Of a stretch of DNA of 64,000 bases, positions 18,856 through 27,473 are shown in pieces. Numbering within the stretch: position 1 is the stretch's first letter; the number at the start of each line of letters is the position of its first letter. The translations under genes were made by a program, and so were the position numbers. This DNA is from Verrucomicrobiota bacterium (GTDB lineage Bacteria > Verrucomicrobiota > Verrucomicrobiia > Opitutales > Opitutaceae). The stretch is taken from the NCBI GenBank assembly GCA_023428905.1, contig JAEYWP010000004.1:558001-622000 (forward strand), given 5' to 3'. Below the pieces are notes generated by a model, which saw only the letters and a list, made by a program, of their open reading frames with translations, was not told the origin of the DNA and did not search any database.

Positions 18856-20094
18856 ATGGGCTTCCTCCGCCGTCTCTGCCGCCTCTTCCTCTTCGCCCTC
18901 GCAGGCCTCGGACTGCGGGCGGCAGAACCCGTCGTCGCGCCCACTTACCAGCCGCTGCTGGTCATTTCTCTGGACGGTTTTCGCTGGGATTATCGCCTTC
19001 TCCACCCGGAGGCCACCCCGACGCTCAACCGACTGGCCGCGGAGGGAGCGTCCGCACGCGCCCTGATTCCTGTCTTTCCGACGAATACCTTCCCCAATCA
19101 CTACTCCGCGGTCACGGGCCGTCGTCCACGCGAGACCGGGGTGATCAACAACAGCATGTACGATCCGGCCCGGGGCCGTTTTTTTCGCAACACCCTCCCG
19201 CAGGCTGTCCGAGATCCTGCCTGGTGGGGTGCCGAGCCGGTCTGGGTCACCGCGATCCGGCAGGGCCGCAAGGCGGCGACCTCCTTTTGGGTGGGTTCGG
19301 AGGCGCCGGTGGGCGGCGTGCGGCCGACCTGGTTTCGTCCCTTCGACCCGGCCATGCCCTTTGCCACCCGGCGCGACGAAGTTTTATCGTGGATACGTCG
19401 TCCGGCCGGAGACCGGCCCGACCTGATCACTTTCTACCTTGAGGAATCCAACAGCGTCGGGCACCGGCGCGGCCCTGAGTCCGCCGAGATGGCTGAGGCA
19501 ATGACAGTGCTGGACCGACAACTGGGCGAACTCTTGCGTCTGCTTGCGGAGGCGGGTGCGGAGCCGAACGTGGTGGTGATGTCCGACCACGGGATGACCG
19601 ACACCCGCCCGGAGCGCTGCGTAGCGCTCGACGACTACCTGGATCTCAGCACCGTGCAGGTGGATTTTGCCGGCCCGGTCGCGGGCCTGCGCCCCCTTAC
19701 CACGACGGTGGAGGCGGTCCTCGCGCGGCTCGCCCGCCTGCCGGGCGGCGCGCGCGTCTTCACTCCGGCCACCCTGCCGTCGCATCTGTATTTGTCAGGC
19801 AACGACAGGATCCCGCCCGTGATCGTGGTGGCGGGCGAGGGCGGCTGGATCGAGCGCCGCGCCCAGATCGAAAAATTCTTTCCCACCACCCTGGGGGAGC
19901 ATGGTTACGATCCACTGCTGCCGTCCATGCACGGCACGCTGGTGGTGCACGGCCCGGCATTCCGGCAGGATGGCGCGGTGATTGAGGCCGTCGAAAACAT
20001 CCACCTTTATGCGCTGCTCTGCGCCGTGATGGGCATCGAAGCGGGGCCCCACGACGGCGATCAGCGCCTGGTCGACGCGCTCCTCCGACGCTGA
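18856..20094 (+). CDS. ENPP-type nucleotide pyrophosphatase/phosphodiesterase, altered zinc site
   Basis: This is a 412-residue exported member of the alkaline-phosphatase superfamily (signal about 1-22). ENPP enzymes use two zinc ions and a Thr nucleophile to cleave phosphodiester or pyrophosphate bonds. Visible: Asp40 (SLDGFR), nucleophile Thr78 (PTNTFPNHYS), His203, Asp244-His245 (SDHGMTDT) and the late EHGYD His. The motif normally read as EExDxxGH is EESNSVGH here, so the Asp that should hold the second zinc is Asn199. Activity may be lowered or changed. The gene stands alone and ends 1 base before the convergent receiver gene. Confidence 0.88.
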   Translation: MGFLRRLCRLFLFALAGLGLRAAEPVVAPTYQPLLVISLDGFRWDYRLLHPEATPTLNRLAAEGASARALIPVFPTNTFPNHYSAVTGRRPRETGVINNSMYDPARGRFFRNTLPQAVRDPAWWGAEPVWVTAIRQGRKAATSFWVGSEAPVGGVRPTWFRPFDPAMPFATRRDEVLSWIRRPAGDRPDLITFYLEESNSVGHRRGPESAEMAEAMTVLDRQLGELLRLLAEAGAEPNVVVMSDHGMTDTRPERCVALDDYLDLSTVQVDFAGPVAGLRPLTTTVEAVLARLARLPGGARVFTPATLPSHLYLSGNDRIPPVIVVAGEGGWIERRAQIEKFFPTTLGEHGYDPLLPSMHGTLVVHGPAFRQDGAVIEAVENIHLYALLCAVMGIEAGPHDGDQRLVDALLRR

Positions 20095-20095
20095 C

Positions 20096-20461
20096 TCAGG
20101 CGAGCACCCGATTGAGAACGATCTCGAGGTCCCGTTCGCTGACGGGTTTCTTCAGGGTGTCGTCCGCCCCAAGTTGGCGCGCGATCCGAAGGTACTCGGG
20201 GGCGCCCATGCAGCCGCCGGCGGACATCGCCACGATCCTCACCTGCGGAAACAGGCGGCGGAAGCGCGTGAGCAGTTCGAAACCGTCGCACTCCGGCATG
20301 ATCAAATCCGTCAGCACGACGTTGAAGCTGTGCTCCCGGTGCAAAGCCTCCGCGTTCGAGGCATTTGCAGCCTCCACCACATGATGCCCCATCTCCTCCA
20401 GCGCGTGCTTCAAAATCGCGCGGAGAAAAAAATCATCTTCAATTAGAAGCACATTGGCCAT
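20096..20461 (-). CDS. Single-domain response regulator, CheY-like
   Basis: This is a 121-residue receiver with no output domain: acidic pair Glu8-Asp9-Asp10, phosphorylated Asp52 in LTDLIMPECDGFELL, a Ser in AMSAGG and Lys in LKKPVSE. The structure matches CheY/sporulation-type receivers that signal by binding a partner. ATG 20461 is the natural domain start; an upstream in-frame extension of 16 codons is not conserved in character. No histidine kinase is adjacent, so its partner is elsewhere. Confidence 0.87.
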   Translation of the reverse strand: MANVLLIEDDFFLRAILKHALEEMGHHVVEAANASNAEALHREHSFNVVLTDLIMPECDGFELLTRFRRLFPQVRIVAMSAGGCMGAPEYLRIARQLGADDTLKKPVSERDLEIVLNRVLA

Positions 20462-20560
20462 GAGCGGAATAGGGTGCCGTATTGTCGTCCATCCATCGAC
20501 TCGAATCACCGGAAGTTGAGTAGGGATGAATGAATGGCATCTGCGTCCGGTCGCAACTGC

Positions 20561-20941
20561 TTAGTCGGCCGCCGCCGGCGTACGCGGTGACTCCGTCTCC
20601 GTTCGGGCGGGCCGGCTCATGTAACAGCCGGTTTCAGGCACCTCCTCGAAATAGGCGTCCTCCACTTCAAACCCCAACTTGCGCCAGAACCCGATCGGTG
20701 ACCCTCCATCCAAGTCCACTGCAAGGACTTCGATCTTTTTGATTTCCTCCGGGAGGGAGCGCAGCCAGTTGGAGAACAGACGCCGTCCCCAGCCCTGGTG
20801 GCGACTGTCGCGGGGCACAAAGATCAGGTCCAGCCACGCGGTGTCTCCGGTGTGGTGACTGGCCAGAAAGGGTGTGTTGCCCAGCATCATGCGCGTCTTG
20901 GGGGCGGCGCGCCCAGCCGTGGCTCGCGCCTGCCTCAACAT
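20561..20941 (-). CDS. GNAT-family N-acetyltransferase
   Basis: This 126-residue protein has the core GNAT acetyl-CoA site: a hydrophobic strand (WLDLIFVPRD), then RHQGWGRRLFSNWL with the Q/RxxGxG/A pyrophosphate loop, then a late strand (IEVLAVDLDGG) and FWRKLGFEVED. Such enzymes acetylate amines; the substrate cannot be told. ATG 20941 is chosen, with a weak AAAGG upstream; an in-frame TTG at 20965 would add eight residues. It is short for the family, lacking a clear first strand, so it may be a minimal or slightly truncated member. Confidence 0.72.
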   Translation of the reverse strand: MLRQARATAGRAAPKTRMMLGNTPFLASHHTGDTAWLDLIFVPRDSRHQGWGRRLFSNWLRSLPEEIKKIEVLAVDLDGGSPIGFWRKLGFEVEDAYFEEVPETGCYMSRPARTETESPRTPAAAD

Positions 20942-21010
20942 CGGCTCGTTCGCCTTTCGGGACAATCCGCAGGCGGTAACAGTTCCGTGAAGAAGCGGGC
21001 AACGGTGGCG

Positions 21011-21964
21011 TCAGCCCCCGGTGGTCTCCCCGCCCATCACCGGTAGCACGATGCCAGTGATGTAGGAGGAGTCGGCCTCGGAGGCGAGAAACACGTAGGC
21101 TGGCGCCAGCTCTTCCGGCTGTGCGGGCCGTCCGATCGGCGCCTGCTGACCAAAGGTCGCCACCTTTTCCGCCGTCATTCCGTCATCCGCCGGGTTCAGC
21201 GGCGTCCACACCGGGCCTGGGGCGATGACATTCGCGCGGATCCCTTTATCCAGAAGCTCCATCGACAACGCTTTCGTGAAGGCGTTGATGGCACCTTTGG
21301 TCGACGAGTAGTCGGGGAGTTTTTTCGAACCGAAGATGCCGGTCTCCGAACTCGTGGCGATGATTGAGGAGCCGGGTTTCATGTGCGGGAGAGCGGCCCG
21401 GGCGAGCCAGAAGTAGGCGTAGATGTTCACCTTGAAGGTGAGGTCGAACTCCTCGTCGGTGACGTCCTGGAGCGAGTCTTTGCGATTCTGGTGGGCCGCG
21501 TTCGAGACCAGGATGTCCAGCCTGCCGAAGTTCGACATCACCCGGTCGACCACGGTCTCACAGTGCTGCCGGCTCGACAGGTCGCCTGGGATGAGCAGAC
21601 AGCGACGACCGACCTTCTCCACCTCGCGGCGTGTCTCGTCCGCGTCGCTTTGTTCCTCCTGGAGGAAGGTAATGGCCACATCGGCGCCCTCGCGTGCGTA
21701 AATCACCGCCACGGCGCGGCCGATGCCGCTGTCGCCACCGGTGATGAGCGCGACCTTGCCCTCGAGCTTGCCGGCGGGTTTGTAGGCGAGGGCTTGATAC
21801 CGCGGGCGCGGCGCCAGCTCAGACTCGATGCCCACCCCTTCCTGATGTTGCTCAGGAAAAGGAGGCTTCGGCTGCGCGTGGATCAGCGGTTTTTCCCGGG
21901 CGAAGCCACCCTGGGTTTTTTCGTTTCGAGCCTCGGCCTGTTGGTTGGTGACGCTGTTTGCCAT
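21011..21964 (-). CDS. SDR-family oxidoreductase, general-stress type
   Basis: This 317-residue short-chain dehydrogenase has a polar N-terminal extension of about 65 residues (Gln/Glu/Pro-rich), then the Rossmann domain: GGDSGIGRAVA for NAD(P), NAAHQ, catalytic Ser in ATSSETG and YxxxK in DYSSTKGAI. The extension and the ITFLxEExSDAxET segment match the general stress protein 39 (YdaD/YhxC) branch of SDRs. Substrate is unknown; aldehydes and sugars are typical. The C-terminus (SYITGIVLPVMGGETTGG) is the usual one. It is transcribed away from the tRNA-Phe gene. Confidence 0.87.
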   Translation of the reverse strand: MANSVTNQQAEARNEKTQGGFAREKPLIHAQPKPPFPEQHQEGVGIESELAPRPRYQALAYKPAGKLEGKVALITGGDSGIGRAVAVIYAREGADVAITFLQEEQSDADETRREVEKVGRRCLLIPGDLSSRQHCETVVDRVMSNFGRLDILVSNAAHQNRKDSLQDVTDEEFDLTFKVNIYAYFWLARAALPHMKPGSSIIATSSETGIFGSKKLPDYSSTKGAINAFTKALSMELLDKGIRANVIAPGPVWTPLNPADDGMTAEKVATFGQQAPIGRPAQPEELAPAYVFLASEADSSYITGIVLPVMGGETTGG

Positions 21965-22149
21965 GGGAAGGAGTGCGGTGGTTGGAGGGGCGGGCTGGCC
22001 TTGGCACAGACTCGCGCCGGACGCGCTCGTCACAGCCCACGTTTCCTCAAAGCGCAATGGGGGGGCGCCTTTGCGGGAGATGGGGACGACTACGGAGAGC
22101 GGGAGCCCGGCGTGTTGTCGAAAGAACTGCAGGTTGCTGAAATTCCCCG

Positions 22150-22178
22150 TTGACGAAGGTAAAACCAGACCCTTTAAC
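22150..22178 (+). promoter_or_regulatory. Sigma-70 promoter of tRNA-Phe
   Basis: TTGACG (22150-22155) and TTTAAC (22173-22178) are separated by exactly 17 bases. The -10 hexamer ends 20 bases before the mature tRNA. It is the best promoter match in the window. Confidence 0.6.
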
Positions 22179-22198
22179 ATCCGCCCTCTCCGCATTTT

Positions 22199-22274
<76 letters not shown>

Positions 22275-22434
22275 TTTTTGCGGTATCAGCGGCGAGGCGC
22301 CCGCGGGCTCCAGGCGCACGGGAAAGCCGGTTATTCACCTCCCGGCATGGGCTTCCGGCTCAGCACTCCGGCCTGCCCTGCTTTTCGCATAAAATGTCAA
22401 ACGCGGCGTTCTGCCGGTTTGGTAGGCTCGTGAC

Positions 22435-23502
22435 ATGCGCACCGCTCTCTTGCTCTGCTGCCTCGCGTGTGGGGTGACCTCGATCGCTCCGCTTTTTGCC
22501 GTCGCTGTCGGCCAGCGCACGCTCTCCCTGGTCGACGAAAGCCGTCAGCGACCTGTGGTAACGGAACTCTGGTACCCGACGGAGGAGGCGCCGACGGCTG
22601 CGGAGTCGCAGGGCTTCGGACCTTTTGTCCGTACGCCCACGCGGCGCGAGGGAGCCATCTGCGCCGGTCGTCATCCCCTCGTCCTGGTTTCCCATGGCAC
22701 CGGCGGAGGTCGCCTCACGCTTGAATGGATGGCGGCAGGCCTGGCCGAACGTGGTTATGTCGTCGCCGCAGTGGATCACTGGGGCAACACCTACGATAAC
22801 GTAGTCCCGGAATATTTCGTCAAAGCGTGGGAACGGCCGCAGGACCTGAGCTTCGCCCTCACCCAGCTTCTCCGCGACCCGCGCGTCGGGCCCTCCATCG
22901 ATCCGGACCGGGTGTTCGCGATCGGATTTTCCCTGGGGGGCTACAGTGTCCTGGCGCTGGCCGGAGCTTCGATGGATCTCGACGCCCTTTATCGGTTTTC
23001 GGAGACGGAGGAGGGACGCCGCGAAAGTCGCATCCCTGAATTTCCGCAGCTGTTCGACTTCATGCATGAACCCGCCACTCGGGAAAAGCTGTTCTCTGAG
23101 TTCCGGCGCTCCCCGTCCGTGCGCGACATGCGTATCAAGGCGGCGGTGGCCCTGGCGCCTGCGCTGGGCCAGGCCTTCACCCATCCGGCCCAGTTCGATC
23201 CCGCGCGACCGCCGGTGTTGATCCTGGCGGCAGAGGTCGATCAAATCGCGCCCGTGAAGACGAATGCCGCGCATTACCATCAGCTGATGCCGGGCTCGAC
23301 CTTTGAACTGCTCCGCGGGGACGTCGGCCATTTTGTCTTCCTCAACGAGGCGAATGCGGATCTGCAGGAACGCATGCCGGGCCTTTTCAAGGACGCCCCG
23401 TCGTGCGATCGCCGCGCGGTGCATGAGCGGGTCTTGCAGCTGGCGTCCTCCTTCTTCGCCCGGCACGCCGTGGGGCGCGCCGACCCGCCAACGCCGCGAT
23501 GA
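22435..23502 (+). CDS. Alpha/beta hydrolase, PAF-acetylhydrolase/dienelactone-hydrolase-like
   Basis: This 355-residue exported enzyme has a signal peptide at about 1-23. The alpha/beta-hydrolase core shows an oxyanion region HPLVLVSHGTGGGR, a nucleophile elbow GFSLGG, an acid strand LILAAEVDQIAP and a catalytic His in DVGHFVF. Overall layout matches the predicted dienelactone hydrolase/platelet-activating-factor acetylhydrolase group, which cleaves short esters or lactones. Its TGA overlaps the ATG of the AraC gene (ATGA, 23499-23502), so the two are cotranscribed and the regulator may control it. Confidence 0.83.
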   Translation: MRTALLLCCLACGVTSIAPLFAVAVGQRTLSLVDESRQRPVVTELWYPTEEAPTAAESQGFGPFVRTPTRREGAICAGRHPLVLVSHGTGGGRLTLEWMAAGLAERGYVVAAVDHWGNTYDNVVPEYFVKAWERPQDLSFALTQLLRDPRVGPSIDPDRVFAIGFSLGGYSVLALAGASMDLDALYRFSETEEGRRESRIPEFPQLFDFMHEPATREKLFSEFRRSPSVRDMRIKAAVALAPALGQAFTHPAQFDPARPPVLILAAEVDQIAPVKTNAAHYHQLMPGSTFELLRGDVGHFVFLNEANADLQERMPGLFKDAPSCDRRAVHERVLQLASSFFARHAVGRADPPTPR

Positions 23503-24392
23503 CGCAAACGGCGGACGTCCACCTGCGAGCGATCGAGGCGGCTCTCGACACGATCGAGGACGGCCTGACCGGGCCGCTCGACCTGGACAGGATCGCCGGC
23601 ACCTGCGGGATGTCATTCTGGCATTTTCAGAGAGCGTTTGCCGCCTTTACCGGTGAACCGGTGGGCAGCTATATCCGACGTCGGAGGTTGTCGTTGGCGG
23701 CAGACCAGCTGGCGGGCTCGCGTCGCCGGATTCTGGATATCGCCCTGGACCATCAGTTCGAGTCCCACTCGGCATTCACCCGGGCCTTTCGTATCACCTT
23801 CGGACTCACGCCCGCCGCGTTTCGGAAGCATCCGCACACCCTGCGATCGGCCCGACCGAGGCTCACCCCTTCGCGGCTGCGGCATTTGCAGTCCATCCGC
23901 CTGGAGCCCGACGTGATCGAGTGCCCTCCGTTGTGCCTGGTGGGGCTCGACACCCGCTTCACTATCGCCACCGCCGGAGGCACCAACAGCCCGTGGGTGC
24001 TGCCGCGCCTTTGGCGGCGTTTTATGGGGCGATTGGGAGAACTTTCCGGCACGCAGGGAGCCGTGCGCTACGGGGCCTGTGACTGCATGCCGGCGACGCA
24101 GCGCGAGGACCCCGACGAACTGCGTTATCTCGCCGCCGTCGCCGTCAGTCCGCAGACATCCGTCCCGTCCGGCATGGTCCGGTGGCATGCACCCGCTTCC
24201 CGCTTCGCGCGCTTTGTCCACCGGGGGCCGATCGAGCGGATTGGCGAAACGATCAACTACGTTTACGCCGCCTGGTTTCCCCGATCGGGCAGGGAACGGG
24301 GCGACGGATTCGACATCGAGCGCTACGACGCGCGCTTCCGTCGGACCGGTACGCGCAGCGAGATTGACTATCTCGTCCCGCTGCGAGCGTGA
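23499..24392 (+). CDS. AraC-family regulator with GyrI-like effector domain
   Basis: This 297-residue protein has an N-terminal AraC DNA-binding domain (about 8-110) with two HTH units: LDRIAGTCGMSFWHFQRAF, and ILDIALDHQFESHSAFTRAF ending in the FGLTPAAFRK signature. A GyrI-like small-molecule-binding domain follows (about 130-295). The layout is that of Rob/SoxS-like multidrug-responsive activators in which the second domain binds lipophilic cations or drugs. It overlaps the upstream hydrolase gene by 4 bases. The inducer is unknown. Confidence 0.9.
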   Translation: MTQTADVHLRAIEAALDTIEDGLTGPLDLDRIAGTCGMSFWHFQRAFAAFTGEPVGSYIRRRRLSLAADQLAGSRRRILDIALDHQFESHSAFTRAFRITFGLTPAAFRKHPHTLRSARPRLTPSRLRHLQSIRLEPDVIECPPLCLVGLDTRFTIATAGGTNSPWVLPRLWRRFMGRLGELSGTQGAVRYGACDCMPATQREDPDELRYLAAVAVSPQTSVPSGMVRWHAPASRFARFVHRGPIERIGETINYVYAAWFPRSGRERGDGFDIERYDARFRRTGTRSEIDYLVPLRA

Positions 24393-24465
24393 TCGGCCGC
24401 GCATCCCCCGCACCCGCGCGCCCCGGAGCCTACGCTGACCGCGTGTGCGCTCGCCTGAACGAATC

Positions 24466-25029
24466 TCAGTGTGGCTCGGACAGGCGGAGAAGCTTGGAAC
24501 TCAAGGTCAACCCGGCCGCTCCCGCCGCCTCTGCGTTAATACGAAACCGGATACGCGCGCGCTGGGTGACAAACTGGATCATGCCGCCCTGCTCCACAAA
24601 GCGAGGCAGGCTCGAAACGGTCAGGATGGGGCGTCCCTGGGTGGCCGAGAGGATGCGCTCGAGACGCGGCGCCTCCGAGTTGGCGATAAAAAGCAGGTGG
24701 CAGTCCGGGGGAGGAACGGGGGTGGTGATCCGGCGGATCTCGAACGTTCGCCCGTGCACCCGCTCCCGGTGGAGCAATTGCTCCAGCTCGTCGCCGAAGG
24801 GGTCGGCACCGAGGATGGCAATCCGGACCGGTTCCGCCTCGGAGGCGAAGGCGTGGACCGGCCAGTCGACAAAGGCGACAAAACTGAGGAGAAATGCCGC
24901 CTTTACCCGCGCCTCCACCGTCGCCCCTGAGTCCGCGGCGGCCCGCACTATCCCCGGTGCGACCAGTCCCAGGCACGCCAGGGCGAGCAGGGGCCAGAGC
25001 CGAGAGGATCTGCCTTTCAGAAACGCCAT
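24466..25029 (-). CDS. YfiR-family (DUF4154) periplasmic regulator
   Basis: This 187-residue protein has a signal peptide (about 1-31) and one DUF4154 domain with the family landmarks VKAAFLLSFVAFVDWP, ILGADPFGDEL, GRPILTVSS and GGMIQFVTQRARIRFRIN ending AGLTLSSKLLRL. YfiR proteins sit in the periplasm and hold down the CHASE8 sensor of the diguanylate cyclase YfiN. Here the CHASE8 protein encoded in the same operon is a histidine kinase. The mature protein has a single Cys (in PPDCHLLF), so the two disulfides of Pseudomonas YfiR cannot form. The 5' end overlaps the TonB-receptor gene by 13 bases. Confidence 0.88.
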   Translation of the reverse strand: MAFLKGRSSRLWPLLALACLGLVAPGIVRAAADSGATVEARVKAAFLLSFVAFVDWPVHAFASEAEPVRIAILGADPFGDELEQLLHRERVHGRTFEIRRITTPVPPPDCHLLFIANSEAPRLERILSATQGRPILTVSSLPRFVEQGGMIQFVTQRARIRFRINAEAAGAAGLTLSSKLLRLSEPH

Positions 25030-26996
25030 GTCACTTGAACATGTACGCTGCGTTCGATTTCGAGCCGACTGTTGATCGCGCCTGCCTCGGGGTGGGAGGG
25101 ATCGAGGAGGTTGGTTCCGGCCAAGGAAAGTTCATATCCGCGTCGGCTCACCCAGCCGAGTCTCGCATCGACCTGGTGGTAGGAGGGCAGGAAGCTGATG
25201 GTTCGGCTGGCGAGGGTGGGCACCTCGGCGATGTACCGGTAACCCGCGTCAAACTCCCAATTTCCGGGCAGGTCGACGGATCCGCGAACGTGGAGCTGGT
25301 GTTCGGGGTCAGCCTGTTCGACGAGACCGGCGTTCAGGTCACGGCTCCAGGGCTCCAGGGTGAAGTCCTTTTTCAGGAGGACGTAGCCCACGCTCCAATT
25401 AAACCAGGGCCTCGGCTCATGGCGGAAGGACGCCTCCACGCCGTAAGTGCGCGCATCCAGGCCGTTTTGAAAGGTGTACGGCAGGGGCTGCTCCAGGGTG
25501 CGCAGCCCGTCATAGTCATGGAGAAAGAGTGAGAGGCTGGCCGAGGTATGGGCGACGACCGACGCCCGCCAGCCGAGTTCATAGGCGAGGAGGCGCTCGG
25601 ACCGGAAGTTCGGTCCCCCCGCCGCGAGGTAGGGCGGCTGGGCGCCGACATAGAGGTCGCGATCCACCCGCGCGGGCGTGCGGACGGCGCGGGACACCGA
25701 CGCCCAGACAGTGGTACGGGCCGAGGGCACCCAGGCAATCCGGACGTTGGGCTGGTAGTCCGAGCCGGAGTAGTTGTTGTACTCATACTTCGCGCCGAGG
25801 GTGAGGCGCACGCGGTCCTCCAGGAAACGAATCTCATCCTGGATAAATCCGCTGACCAGACGGTGGGTGAACTGCGCCGGGATGAACTTCTGGGTCGGCA
25901 GGTTGCGGACGTCATCCCGGCTTTCGCGGACGTTCAGGCCCCACACCAGATGGTGGGCCCGGCCGGGCAGGGCCAGCTCGTGCTGCAGGTCGAGGTCCAC
26001 CGTGTCCATCTGGTCGGCAAAGGTGGTGGGGGCCCCACGGTAGGCCACGTCGTAAAACGCCTTCAGCGTCAGGCTCGAATCCGGGGAGAGCTCACGGGTC
26101 CACCGTGCGACCAGGTTGCCGCCCTCGAAGCGTCCCGGCCGCGCATTCGCAATGTCGATACGGCCCCGATAATAGTCTCCCGACAGCGTGAACTCCGTGT
26201 CACCGCCGGTGCGCAGGTCCCCGCGGAAGCCGGCCTGGGTGAAACGATAATCGTTGCCCGCATCCGCGCCATTGGACCGCACCGCGGCGTCCCGCTCGGT
26301 GTGTTTGGCGTAAACGCGGAAGGTGGCATTCTCGCCCAGGCGCCCGCCATGGCGGAACCCCCCGTAGCCGCGCTCCTCGCCGCCGGCGCCACCGTAGAGG
26401 AGGCTGCCCTGGGTGTCCTCGGAGTGCTTGGTCAGGACGTGGATCACGCCATTGACGGCATTCGAGCCCCAGGTGGCGCCACCGGGCCCGTTGACGACCT
26501 CGATGGTGTCGATATCGGGCAGGAAAACGTCGACGGAATCCCAATACGTCCCGGAAATGAGCGGGCGGTAGACGCTGCGTCCGTCAATCATCACCAGGAG
26601 CTTGTTGCTGGTGCTGCCGGTCTGGTTCAGCCCGCGCGCCCCCACCGTCCAGTAGCTGGCGCTGACCTGGGCGACCTGGAGGCTCGGGGCAAGGCGCAGG
26701 GCCTGCGGCAGGACAACGGCGCCGGAGCGGCGGATTTCCTCGTCGGTGACGATGCGGATGGCGGCGGGCGCCTCGGAGAGTTTTTCCGACCGGCGCGAGA
26801 CGGAGGTGACCTCAATCTCCATCAGCTGTTCGAGGGTGAGTTTCCGCAGGTCCGCGGGGTGCGGAGCCTCCGCCGTGACCTGCCCAGAGAGAACGGGCGG
26901 AAAGACCGCCGCGGTGAGGGCGAGCGCGCACAGCGCGGAGCAGCGCCTGCGCGCGCAGCCGCCTTCGCGCCAGAGCGGGAGGGAAAGCCGTATCAT
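25017..26996 (-). CDS. TonB-dependent outer-membrane receptor (YfiR-linked type)
   Basis: This 659-residue receptor has a signal peptide (about 1-39), then LTLEQLMEIEVTSVSRR, the opening typical of receptors encoded beside yfiR genes. A plug domain (about 65-190) follows, with LLVMIDGRSVYRP, DIDTIEVVNGPGG and WGSNAVNGVIHVLTK. A 22-strand barrel ends in a C-terminal Phe (WRF), the outer-membrane insertion signal. It may import a ligand or act as a sensor. It starts 15 bases after the receiver gene and overlaps yfiR, so it is made together with the kinase pair. The ligand is not known. Confidence 0.9.
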   Translation of the reverse strand: MIRLSLPLWREGGCARRRCSALCALALTAAVFPPVLSGQVTAEAPHPADLRKLTLEQLMEIEVTSVSRRSEKLSEAPAAIRIVTDEEIRRSGAVVLPQALRLAPSLQVAQVSASYWTVGARGLNQTGSTSNKLLVMIDGRSVYRPLISGTYWDSVDVFLPDIDTIEVVNGPGGATWGSNAVNGVIHVLTKHSEDTQGSLLYGGAGGEERGYGGFRHGGRLGENATFRVYAKHTERDAAVRSNGADAGNDYRFTQAGFRGDLRTGGDTEFTLSGDYYRGRIDIANARPGRFEGGNLVARWTRELSPDSSLTLKAFYDVAYRGAPTTFADQMDTVDLDLQHELALPGRAHHLVWGLNVRESRDDVRNLPTQKFIPAQFTHRLVSGFIQDEIRFLEDRVRLTLGAKYEYNNYSGSDYQPNVRIAWVPSARTTVWASVSRAVRTPARVDRDLYVGAQPPYLAAGGPNFRSERLLAYELGWRASVVAHTSASLSLFLHDYDGLRTLEQPLPYTFQNGLDARTYGVEASFRHEPRPWFNWSVGYVLLKKDFTLEPWSRDLNAGLVEQADPEHQLHVRGSVDLPGNWEFDAGYRYIAEVPTLASRTISFLPSYHQVDARLGWVSRRGYELSLAGTNLLDPSHPEAGAINSRLEIERSVHVQVTWRF

Positions 26997-27011
26997 CGCG
27001 GGAGGGCGAGT

Positions 27012-27473
27012 TCAGGCGCTTCGGCGCGCGTCGGCGGGAGGGAGCCGGTTGTGGGCGAGCCAGTAGGTCTTGATCAACTCGACCAGGGCGCCCAGCTGGT
27101 TGGGGTCTCCCGCCTTCACCAGGTAGGAATTGGCGCCGGCCGCATAGGCCTCCTCGATGTCGCGCGGGTCGCTGGAGGAGGTCAGCACAATCACCACCGG
27201 GTAGGGCCTGCCCCGCTGGGCACGCAGCCACTGGAGCACCTCCAGCCCGTTGCGGACGGGCAGGTTGAGGTCGAGGACGATCAGGCGCGGCAGGGGGTGG
27301 GCGACGCGGTCCGCGTATTCACCCACGCCCGACAACCGATCGACTGCGCTCTGGCCGTCCTTCACCACCTCAAGCGCGTTGGGAATGCCGGATTTCTGAT
27401 AGGCGCGCTCAAAGAAAAACACGTCATTGGCGTCGTCCTCGATCAGCAGGATGGGAAAGGAAGGCGTTGTCAT
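27012..27473 (-). CDS. Rcp1-like single-domain response regulator
   Basis: This is a 153-residue receiver with acidic residues Glu12-Asp13-Asp14, phosphorylated Asp68 in LIVLDLNLPVRNG (Asn in place of the usual second Asp), Thr/Ser in LTSSSDP and Lys in SYLVKAGD. It has no output domain, as in Rcp1 of phytochrome systems. The start ATG overlaps the stop of the histidine kinase by 4 bases (ATGA), so the kinase is its obvious partner. The downstream target is unknown; signalling could be by protein binding or onward phosphotransfer. Confidence 0.9.
   Translation of the reverse strand: MTTPSFPILLIEDDANDVFFFERAYQKSGIPNALEVVKDGQSAVDRLSGVGEYADRVAHPLPRLIVLDLNLPVRNGLEVLQWLRAQRGRPYPVVIVLTSSSDPRDIEEAYAAGANSYLVKAGDPNQLGALVELIKTYWLAHNRLPPADARRSA

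Noticed and set aside
20942..20965. TTG start for the GNAT gene
   Set aside because: ATG 20941 lies directly downstream with a weak AAAGG; the extra eight residues have no family support.
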